Assembly (NCBI GenBank): GCA_002428385.1
Contig: DIWB01000015.1
Coordinates: forward strand, 11,211 to 67,092
Origin: Bacteroidales bacterium UBA6117
GTDB taxonomy: Bacteria > Bacteroidota > Bacteroidia > Bacteroidales > VadinHA17
Direction of reading: 5' to 3'
Length of the DNA stretch: 55,882 nt
Made by a program: the position numbers and the translations under genes. Every line of letters begins with the position of its first letter. Position 1 is the stretch's first letter. This document shows positions 25,029 through 31,524 of this stretch, piece after piece. The notes beneath the pieces are model-generated. The model saw only the letters and a list, made by a program, of their open reading frames with translations, did no database searches and was not told where the DNA came from.

Positions 25029-25811
25029 CTAATCAGATACAACAGTTTTTATTCCCAGCCTTCTGACCTGTTCAGCTATCCGGTTAAGATCGGCAAGAGG
25101 TACCTTGTGAAGGGAATCCCCTTCGGGAGTATCCCTTGAGATTGTGTATATCATTACCTCAGCCGGCCTGATCAGATCCAGCGCCTTCAGCCATGCCTCA
25201 ATCTCTTCGGGGGTTGTGTTGTCGATTGTGAAACCGTCATGTCTTCCTCTCAGGAAAAGTGTCTGAATAATGAGCTGCCCGTTGAAGTCTTTGAGATTTT
25301 CAATGAGCTCCTTCACTTTTAAATTGACACGCGGCTGGTTGTGAATCCTGACGGTGAGGTCAAATCCCGAATCGAGTTTAAGTATGTTCTGGTCAACTTT
25401 TAGCAGGGCTTCCCTGATCGCCGGGACTGTTATGTTTGTGGAGTTTGAAAGGACTGCAATCCTGGCTTCGGGGAAATATCTGTTGCGGATTTCAATTGAA
25501 TCATCAACTATACCGGGGAAGTCAGGATGAAGAGTGGGCTCGCCGTTCCCGGCAAAGGTGATCACGTCGGGAGCCAGACCCCTGATCTTCATTTCAGCGA
25601 GCTTGTTCTCAAGCGCCCTGTAAACTTCTTCCCTTGCTGGCAGAGGACTGGGTTCAGACGATCCGCCGGGAGTCCAGCCGCATTCGCAGTAAATGCAATT
25701 GAAGTTGCAGACCTTCCGGTTAAGAGGAAGAAGGTTGATGCCAAGCGATACCCCGAGCCTTCTGCTCCTCACGGGCCCGAATACTATAAGGTCGAATAAG
25801 AATGTGGACAT
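25029..25811 (-). CDS. Radical SAM protein, COG0731-like
   Basis: This 260-residue enzyme has the iron-sulfur motif CNFNCIYCECGW near residue 35, preceded by GPVRSRRLGVSLGINLLP. The SAM-binding GNGEPTLHPDF follows. The pattern matches the COG0731 group named after wyosine synthesis but common in bacteria, where its function is not established. Two further Cys-containing runs typical of SPASM domains are absent. The start is set at ATG 25811 because the sequence before it is low-complexity and includes the promoter. It is the first gene of a two-gene transcript with the glycosyltransferase. Confidence 0.82.
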   Translation of the reverse strand: MSTFLFDLIVFGPVRSRRLGVSLGINLLPLNRKVCNFNCIYCECGWTPGGSSEPSPLPAREEVYRALENKLAEMKIRGLAPDVITFAGNGEPTLHPDFPGIVDDSIEIRNRYFPEARIAVLSNSTNITVPAIREALLKVDQNILKLDSGFDLTVRIHNQPRVNLKVKELIENLKDFNGQLIIQTLFLRGRHDGFTIDNTTPEEIEAWLKALDLIRPAEVMIYTISRDTPEGDSLHKVPLADLNRIAEQVRRLGIKTVVSD

Positions 25812-25833
25812 TTCCCCGGTTACTGAAACGGAG

Positions 25834-25841
25834 CAAAGATA
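25834..25841 (-). promoter_or_regulatory. -7 element for the radical SAM gene
   Basis: TATCTTTG matches TAnnTTTG and lies 22 bases before the ATG. No clear -33 word is seen. Confidence 0.5.
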
Positions 25842-25878
25842 ACAGAAAATTGAGCACGTTTTGCATAAAAGGGATAAG

Positions 25879-25910
25879 ATCCCTTCGGCTCCCTTTGGTC
25901 GCCTCGGGAT
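25879..25910. repeat. Dispersed palindrome-ended repeat, copy 3
   Basis: This is the inverse of the block at 1-31 with one extra base, and 29 of 32 identical to 16687-16718. It lies next to an 8-bp tandem array. Confidence 0.75.
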
Positions 25911-25920
25911 GACCCTGCCC

Positions 25921-26008
25921 GCCGTCACGCCGTCACGCCTTTACGCCTTTACGCCTTTACGCCTTTACGCCTTTATGCCTTTACGCCTTTAAGCCTTTAC
26001 GCCTTCAC
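25921..26008. repeat. Tandem array of eleven 8-bp units
   Basis: Eleven units of consensus GCCTTTAC follow in perfect register; variants are GCCGTCAC (two), GCCTTTAT, GCCTTTAA and GCCTTCAC. On the minus strand they read GTAAAGGC. The final unit supplies the TGA stop of the amidohydrolase gene. Such an array is prone to slippage, and an 8-bp change would shift any frame that crosses it. Confidence 0.85.
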
Positions 26009-27180
26009 GCCAATCTCCTCACACTGCTCCCCGGCAACAGTTTCATGTTCTGCAGATCGACATCCTGCAAAAGCAGCAACCCTGGTTTCTTCCCGCGCCG
26101 GATACTGCCGTAAGCATTTTCCTGCCTTAAGGCCATTGCACCGTTGAGGGTTGCCCATCGTACCAGCTCAGCAAGCGCGATTTCCGGGAAATGCGTCTGA
26201 AGGACCTTTAGCTCTGCAAGGATATCCAGACTTTCATTGGAGGCAAGACTGTCGGTGCCGATTACTATCCTGCAGCCTTCCCCGGTGAGCACATCAACCG
26301 GTGGCACATGGTTTTCAATATAGAGATTGGCCCTTGGACACAGGCACCAGTAAAGATTTTCCCTCTTCCTGACTTTCCTGATTGTAGTGCGGTCGACAAA
26401 GGTGTTGTGAACCAGTATCAGATTCCCGGATGGAGTTATTTCTTCCAGAACCGCCTCCGCGTGGCCGCTGACGATCTCCCGGTTTTCAGGAAGCAGTTCC
26501 GATTCACGGTATGATTCCATAAGCGGTCCGTCGTAATATTTCAGGAATGTCTTCTCCGCTTCCGTCTCCATGAAATGAATCGAGGTGATCCTGTTGTTTG
26601 CTGTTGCCTCCTTCAGCAGCCTGAACAGTGTCAGGGATATCGAGTACGCGGCATGAGGAACAATTGAATACGGGAGATTATAATCGCGCGCAATGGCAGC
26701 CAGATGAAGTACTTCATCCATGCGGCGCCCGGCTTTTTCCGGCTGAAGCCCGAAGACTTCAAGAAGGCTGATATACTTTATCCTGCTTTTCTTTTTGATG
26801 TCGAAGGTCATCCTGGTGTTGCAGATATCGGCGCACAGCACAACTCCTCCGGAATACATCTCCCTGTCAGCTTCAGCGGCTGAAAAGAGCATGTTTTCAT
26901 TTCCGTTTTCCCGTTTGGTCCGGAAGTTTTTGAGGAACTCAGCCAGCCCTGAGCCCGGAGCTGAATGTCCATTCATGTGCGAGAGTTCCAGGTGACAGTG
27001 GCAGTTGACAAGTCCCGGGATAATAATGCCGTTGTGGAATTCCGACGATTCCCGCTCCGAAAGATTTCCTCCTGAATCTTCAACTGCCGCGATGGTTCCG
27101 TCGCTTTTAACGGATACTATCCCCCGTTTCAGCGGCGGACCCTCGTTGGTGAAAATATACTGGGCTGAAAAGCGCTTCAT
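26005..27180 (-). CDS. Metal-dependent amidohydrolase, deaminase-like
   Basis: This 391-residue protein of the amidohydrolase superfamily has the metal motif GLVNCHCHLELSHMNG (HxH) near residue 60, a histidine in VPHAAYSIS, a second in SIHFMETEAEK and a metal aspartate in IVIGTDSLASNESLDIL. This set is close to the SsnA/TrzN/MtaD branch and to aminofutalosine deaminases of menaquinone synthesis; which of these applies is not clear. ATG 27180 overlaps the stop of the DUF4296 gene by four bases. It is the last gene of the rbfA operon. The C-terminus ends within a tandem-repeat array (RRLA then stop). Confidence 0.8.
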   Translation of the reverse strand: MKRFSAQYIFTNEGPPLKRGIVSVKSDGTIAAVEDSGGNLSERESSEFHNGIIIPGLVNCHCHLELSHMNGHSAPGSGLAEFLKNFRTKRENGNENMLFSAAEADREMYSGGVVLCADICNTRMTFDIKKKSRIKYISLLEVFGLQPEKAGRRMDEVLHLAAIARDYNLPYSIVPHAAYSISLTLFRLLKEATANNRITSIHFMETEAEKTFLKYYDGPLMESYRESELLPENREIVSGHAEAVLEEITPSGNLILVHNTFVDRTTIRKVRKRENLYWCLCPRANLYIENHVPPVDVLTGEGCRIVIGTDSLASNESLDILAELKVLQTHFPEIALAELVRWATLNGAMALRQENAYGSIRRGKKPGLLLLQDVDLQNMKLLPGSSVRRLA

Positions 27181-27956
27181 TTTGCTATTCTCGAACGGGC
27201 GAGTACAACATTGCTTATCCACTGGTGGTAAATCAGGTCAGGAGCGAGCGCCTCTCCGGTAAACCATCCCCTGAGCCGGCTCGTGCCTGGGAAGGGATTC
27301 AACATGGTGAGGCTGTAGCTGTGAGGGCGTCCATCCTTCAGAAGCCTGACGGGAGTGAAGGAGGCCCTTTTTTCTATTGCTCCCGAGTCGAGCTGGGAGA
27401 AATAAAGTCCGACGTGGGGATCAGCAGTCTGATCGCCCGGATATATTGTTATCGTGAAACTGAGATGCAATGTTCCGTAAAAGTCTCCTTTGATGTCGAT
27501 CCAGGGGATGTCTGAACTGTCTGGTCCGGGCAGATGGTAGAAGCGCTCACCGGGCCACAAATTAAGGTTTCTGGAGCTGAATGAAAGAAGATCCCTGTCG
27601 GCAATCGACTCCATCTCGCTGAGCTTTCCCAGCGCCTTGTCGTATATCTTTACAAGCTTCTTGGGCTTCCTGATAAAATAGTACCTCATGGTCCTGTCCA
27701 TCTCGTCCTTCGTGTAGCCGTGATCCTCAATTATATCGATATACGACTGCAGGGTGTCGCCCTCATTGAATTTATACCTGATCTCCGGTATGGCCAGCAG
27801 ACCGTCGGCAAGATAGGAATCGGTGAGAATCGATGTCAGATCATCAACAGGAATTATGTCCTTGTGCTCTGCCTTGCTTCTGCGGCCCGCACAGGAGGCG
27901 GCTGCCATCAGAATGATGAGCATCGCAGGGATAATATGGCGTCTTACAGAACTCAT
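27177..27956 (-). CDS. DUF4296 family lipoprotein
   Basis: This 259-residue protein has a lipoprotein signal, ending LMAAASCAGR with the lipidated Cys near residue 22. The first half (about 35-115, DDLTSILTDSYLADGLLAI.., YYFIRKPKKLVKIYDKAL) fits DUF4296, a small helical domain found in Bacteroidota. The second half contains a strand-rich region that I do not recognise. It would lie at the inner face of the outer membrane or at the cell surface. It lies between a Lol-type permease gene and an amidohydrolase gene, with four bases of overlap with the latter. Function is unknown. Confidence 0.75.
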   Translation of the reverse strand: MSSVRRHIIPAMLIILMAAASCAGRRSKAEHKDIIPVDDLTSILTDSYLADGLLAIPEIRYKFNEGDTLQSYIDIIEDHGYTKDEMDRTMRYYFIRKPKKLVKIYDKALGKLSEMESIADRDLLSFSSRNLNLWPGERFYHLPGPDSSDIPWIDIKGDFYGTLHLSFTITIYPGDQTADPHVGLYFSQLDSGAIEKRASFTPVRLLKDGRPHSYSLTMLNPFPGTSRLRGWFTGEALAPDLIYHQWISNVVLARSRIAK

Positions 27957-27965
27957 TGCCCCGAT

Positions 27966-29186
27966 TTAATCATTTGCAAGGTACTTCTTTGTGAGGAATC
28001 TTACAGGATACCATGCTGCCCAGAATCCTATAAGCAGTACGGTGAGCGGAACGATAATGAAATCCCTGACCTTCATCTCCACCGGATAGGCATTTACTAT
28101 AAGCGAGTCGCTCTGAAGGGTTACAATGCCGTATTCCTGCTGGATCCAGCATATAAGGAATCCCAGAATGATTCCTGCAACTGCGCCTATGATGGAGATC
28201 AGCCATCCCTCAAATATGAAGATCTTCCTTATCAGCATATTGTCGGCTCCCAGGCTCCGTAGTATCCCGATGTCCCTTTCCTTTTCAATGATCAGCATTG
28301 TAAGCGATCCGATTATGCTGAATGATGCAATTATAAGTATCAGTGTGAGGATAAAGAAGATGGCGATCCGTTCCGACCGCATCACCTTGTAAAATATCTC
28401 CTGTTGTTCGTATTTGTTCTGAACGATATAGCCCTCCCTGAATATTTTAGTGACATCCCTCTGGACATCTGCCTCGCGGGCCCCTTCTTCAAACTTGATT
28501 TCCAGCGAGGTCACTTCCGATTTGTACTCGAGAAGCTCACGCGCAAAATCGACGGGTACAAAAACATACTTCGAATCGAACTCCTGTTCAACCTGGTAGA
28601 TACCTGAAGGGAAAATGTAATTCCTTATGAAGGCATTCTCCGGATCGAGGTCAACGGAACCGGTCCGTTTCGGGACATAGATATTCAGAGGTGTTACAAA
28701 ATTGACTCTCATTCCCAGGTAATTTGCCACTCCGATACCCGGTACTGCAAACTGTCTTCCCTGATCCGACAGGAGAATGAATTCTCCGTCCCACATCGAG
28801 CTGTCGATGCCTGTCACTTCTGCATAATTCCCGTCAACTCCCTTTATTGTGGCCACAAACTGCCTGTCGCCGTATCTCAGCAGGGCATTTTCTTCCACGC
28901 AGAGCGAATAGCAGGCCACGCCGTTTACGCTGGCAAGCAGGTTGAGGGATGCAGAGTCGGGGATGAATGTTTTCCCTTCCGCTGGCGTGATCTTAAGATC
29001 GGGATCAAATGTATTGAAGATCGACCTGACAAGGGTTTCGAGGCCGTTGAAAACCGAAAGCACTATGATCAGGGCCATGGTGCCGACAGTCACCCCTGCA
29101 ACTGAAATCGATGAGATTACATTGATCGCATTTCGCGATTTCTTCGCAAAGAGATACCTGAGAGCTATGTAAAGGGGAAGTTTCAC
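27966..29186 (-). CDS. Lipoprotein-releasing ABC permease, LolC/E type
   Basis: This 406-residue FtsX-like permease has an N-terminal transmembrane helix (about 22-45, NAINVISSISVAGVTVGTMALIIVLSVFNGLE), a periplasmic domain of about 220 residues, and three C-terminal helices (IAIFFILTLILIIASFSIIGSL, MLIRKIFIFEGWLISIIGAVAGIILGF, DFIIVPLTVLLIGFWAAWYPV). The layout is that of LolC/LolE, which extract lipoproteins from the inner membrane with the LolD ATPase. No lolD is adjacent. It lies three bases after the methyltransferase gene and nine before the DUF4296 lipoprotein gene. Confidence 0.88.
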   Translation of the reverse strand: MKLPLYIALRYLFAKKSRNAINVISSISVAGVTVGTMALIIVLSVFNGLETLVRSIFNTFDPDLKITPAEGKTFIPDSASLNLLASVNGVACYSLCVEENALLRYGDRQFVATIKGVDGNYAEVTGIDSSMWDGEFILLSDQGRQFAVPGIGVANYLGMRVNFVTPLNIYVPKRTGSVDLDPENAFIRNYIFPSGIYQVEQEFDSKYVFVPVDFARELLEYKSEVTSLEIKFEEGAREADVQRDVTKIFREGYIVQNKYEQQEIFYKVMRSERIAIFFILTLILIIASFSIIGSLTMLIIEKERDIGILRSLGADNMLIRKIFIFEGWLISIIGAVAGIILGFLICWIQQEYGIVTLQSDSLIVNAYPVEMKVRDFIIVPLTVLLIGFWAAWYPVRFLTKKYLAND

Positions 29187-29189
29187 TGT

Positions 29190-29999
29190 TTACCTGATTG
29201 CCGAAACCAGCAGGCCGGTTCCTGTTTTATGAGTCAAGAAGAGATCAAGAAAGTTAAGAATAACGGCAACCGGAAAGGTTAACATGTAATATACAGGAAG
29301 AATAAAGATAAACAGCTTCGACCGGTTAAGCATCCCGATCGGGTATTTCATGGAGAGCAGCCATGATATGGATCCTGGCTTGCCATAGGTGTAGGCTGTC
29401 CGGATCTTCCTGAATCCAGCTCCCTCCAGCTTCCTTGTAATATCACCGATCCCGTATCCGTTCCTTACATGCTCCTCTATGAATGATGTTTCGCCTTCGC
29501 CGTGAACATCCGATCCGCCCATATCGGAAGGGGTTGATATCAGAAGTGAGCCGCCCGGCTTAAGAGCCCTGAAAAAATTTCTGAAAACAAGCTCATCCCT
29601 TTCAATATGTTCCATCACGTCAACCGACAAAATGAAATCGAACATCTCAGTTTCTTTCAGTTCCGTAAGGTCGAGTTTCTCACAGTTCACCCTCCCGGCG
29701 AGCCCTGTCCTCCTGAAGAATTCCCTTGTGCTTTCGATGTGTTCAGGGTCGATATCCACGGCCTTTATCTTCCATAGCCGGTTCATCCTGCTCATCCGCC
29801 ATGAGTACTGGCCGAAACCGGAGCCGGCATCGAGTATGTTTGCCTCACCCGGATACTGACGTGAAAGTGACTTAAGAGCCTTTCTTACATGCCAGGCCCT
29901 CAGAAGCAGCATGTCGAGGGAAAAGTAAAACAACTTTCTCATTGCTACAGGACCCGAAAAGATCCTTCCGACAGTTTTCTTGACCGGATCGTATTGCAT
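29190..29999 (-). CDS. Class I SAM-dependent methyltransferase
   Basis: This 269-residue protein contains motif I ILDAGSGFGQYSW (about 55), an acidic motif II KAVDIDPEHIE, and FDFILSVDVMEHIERDELVFRNFFRALKPGGSLLISTPSD, all typical of a Rossmann methyltransferase of the Methyltransf_11 type. A hydrophobic C-terminal stretch (about 220-255) may bind membrane, suggesting a lipid or quinone substrate, but this is a guess. It is tightly packed between rbfA and lolE in one operon. Confidence 0.85.
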   Translation of the reverse strand: MQYDPVKKTVGRIFSGPVAMRKLFYFSLDMLLLRAWHVRKALKSLSRQYPGEANILDAGSGFGQYSWRMSRMNRLWKIKAVDIDPEHIESTREFFRRTGLAGRVNCEKLDLTELKETEMFDFILSVDVMEHIERDELVFRNFFRALKPGGSLLISTPSDMGGSDVHGEGETSFIEEHVRNGYGIGDITRKLEGAGFRKIRTAYTYGKPGSISWLLSMKYPIGMLNRSKLFIFILPVYYMLTFPVAVILNFLDLFLTHKTGTGLLVSAIR

Positions 30000-30003
30000 T
30001 TCC

Positions 30004-30342
30004 TCAGGATTTCAGAAGCTGGTCGATATGGTCAATATAATCAAGGCTGTCGTCGATGAAAAAGGCTATTTCAGGCACAATCCGTAGCTGTTTCCCCACT
30101 TTCTGGCCTATCTCAAACCTGATCTTCGGGGAGTGTTCCTGGATACCCTTCAGAACACCTTCCTGACCTTCCGAAGGAAAAATGCTCAGATAGATCCTGG
30201 CAAATGAAAGATCGGGACTTATCCTGACCTTAGTTACCGAGATCATTTTGCCGTGTGCAAATTCACTCCCCTTCCTTAAAAAGAGATCGGCCGCCTCCTT
30301 TTGCAGGAGTCTGGATACTTTTTTCTGTCTCGTTGATTCCAT
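30004..30342 (-). CDS. rbfA: Ribosome-binding factor A
   Basis: This 112-residue KH-like protein helps mature the 16S rRNA 5' end of the 30S subunit. Typical runs are STRQKKVSRLLQKEAADLF at the start, ISVTKVRISPDLSFARIYLSIF in the middle and RIVPEIAFFIDDSLDYIDHIDQLL at the end. ATG 30342 follows a good promoter box and gives the usual family length. It is the first gene of the operon rbfA, methyltransferase, lolC/E, DUF4296, amidohydrolase. Confidence 0.93.
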   Translation of the reverse strand: MESTRQKKVSRLLQKEAADLFLRKGSEFAHGKMISVTKVRISPDLSFARIYLSIFPSEGQEGVLKGIQEHSPKIRFEIGQKVGKQLRIVPEIAFFIDDSLDYIDHIDQLLKS

Positions 30343-30365
30343 GGCCTTCCTGTATTGTGAACAGG

Positions 30366-30400
30366 CAAAGGTACGATTTTCGGAAAAAGAATTAATTTTG
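30366..30400. promoter_or_regulatory. Divergent promoter pair, rbfA (-) and trpS (+)
   Basis: On the minus strand TACCTTTG (30373-30366) and on the plus strand TAATTTTG (30393-30400) both match TAnnTTTG exactly, with 19 bases between them. Their polymerase footprints must overlap, so the two transcripts may compete. Confidence 0.55.
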
Positions 30401-30420
30401 CGGGGAATTTTATTGATGCG

Positions 30421-31413
30421 ATGATGGAAACAGTTGTGAGCGGGATCAGATCGACAGGGAAACTTCACCTTGGGAATTATTACGGTGCGATAAGGAATTT
30501 TTTAAAAATGCAGAGGGAGAACAGATGCTTCTTCTTCATAGCCGATTATCATGCCCTGACCACTCATCCCAAACCCGACGACCTGCATGGAAACATAAAG
30601 CAGGTTCTGGCTGAATACCTGGCATGCGGTATTGACCCGGAAGCCGCCACCCTGTTTATCCAGAGCGACGTTCCCGAGGTCTCGGAACTCTACCTCCTCC
30701 TCAATATGAACGCCTATGTCGGAGAACTGGAACGCACCGCATCATTCAAGGAAAAAATAAGAAAACATCCCGACAACATAAACGCAGGTCTGCTCACTTA
30801 CCCTGTGCTTATGGCGGCCGATATTATAATCCACAAGGCAACCAAGGTCCCGGTGGGAAAGGACCAGGAACAGCATCTCGAGATGACCAGGCGATTTGCC
30901 AGGCGGTTCAACACAATTTACAGCGTTGAGTATTTCCCGGAACCCGATGCCTACAATTTCGGAATGGAGCTTATCAAGATCCCGGGGCTCGACGGAAGCG
31001 GGAAAATGGGGAAAAGCGAAGGCAACGGCATCTATCTGTCAGATACTCCGCGGGCGATAAGAAAAAAGGTGATGAGCGCAGTCACCGATGCAGGTCCCAC
31101 TGAAATGGGACAGGCAATGTCGGAACCGGTAAAGAACCTGTTCTCAATACTGGAGGTCGTGTCGGAAAAACAGGTCGTTGATCATTTCCGCGAAAAGCAT
31201 GCTTCATGCGAAATACGCTACGGAGACCTCAAGAAACAACTTGCAGAAGATATTATTATTGCTCTGACTCCGATTCGCGAAAAACTGAACGATATCCTTG
31301 CAGATAATGAGTATCTTGCAAAAGTGGTCAGGGAAGGCGGGGAAAGAGCCCGGGAAAGTGCGGCACGCACGGTCAGGGAAGTCAGGGAAATTATTGGCTA
31401 CAAGCCTTTCTGA
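30421..31413 (+). CDS. trpS: Tryptophanyl-tRNA synthetase
   Basis: This class I enzyme of 330 residues charges tRNA-Trp. The HIGH motif appears as STGKLHLGNYYGAI at the start and KMSKS as KMGKSEGNGIYLSD near residue 198. Other typical runs are FIADYHALTTHP, QSDVPEVSEL and VGKDQEQHLEMTR. Two ATG codons in a row (30421, 30424) could serve as start. The promoter lies 20 bases upstream. Confidence 0.95.
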   Translation: MMETVVSGIRSTGKLHLGNYYGAIRNFLKMQRENRCFFFIADYHALTTHPKPDDLHGNIKQVLAEYLACGIDPEAATLFIQSDVPEVSELYLLLNMNAYVGELERTASFKEKIRKHPDNINAGLLTYPVLMAADIIIHKATKVPVGKDQEQHLEMTRRFARRFNTIYSVEYFPEPDAYNFGMELIKIPGLDGSGKMGKSEGNGIYLSDTPRAIRKKVMSAVTDAGPTEMGQAMSEPVKNLFSILEVVSEKQVVDHFREKHASCEIRYGDLKKQLAEDIIIALTPIREKLNDILADNEYLAKVVREGGERARESAARTVREVREIIGYKPF

Positions 31414-31426
31414 AACAAAAAATAAA

Positions 31427-31447
31427 AGCCAGGCTTTTGACCTGGCT
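31427..31447 (+). terminator. Possible terminator hairpin after trpS
   Basis: AGCCAGG (31427-31433), loop CTTTTGA and CCTGGCT (31441-31447) form a perfect 7-bp stem 14 bases after the trpS stop. A T-run is missing, so termination would be weak or depend on another factor. Confidence 0.4.
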
Positions 31448-31524
31448 GACCTTGAAGGATCAAGGATATATTGAGATTGCCTGTGTACTTAGGTTAATTC
31501 AAATTGCGTGCCAAATTAATTCAT

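Noticed and set aside
25921..26008. CRISPR array
   Set aside because: The repeats are 8 bp in direct tandem with no spacers, and no cas genes are present.
31448..31524. Regulatory RNA between trpS and the propeller-like gene
   Set aside because: Only a weak A/T-rich inverted similarity (GGTTAATTCAAATTG, CAAATTAATTC) is visible, with no conserved motif.
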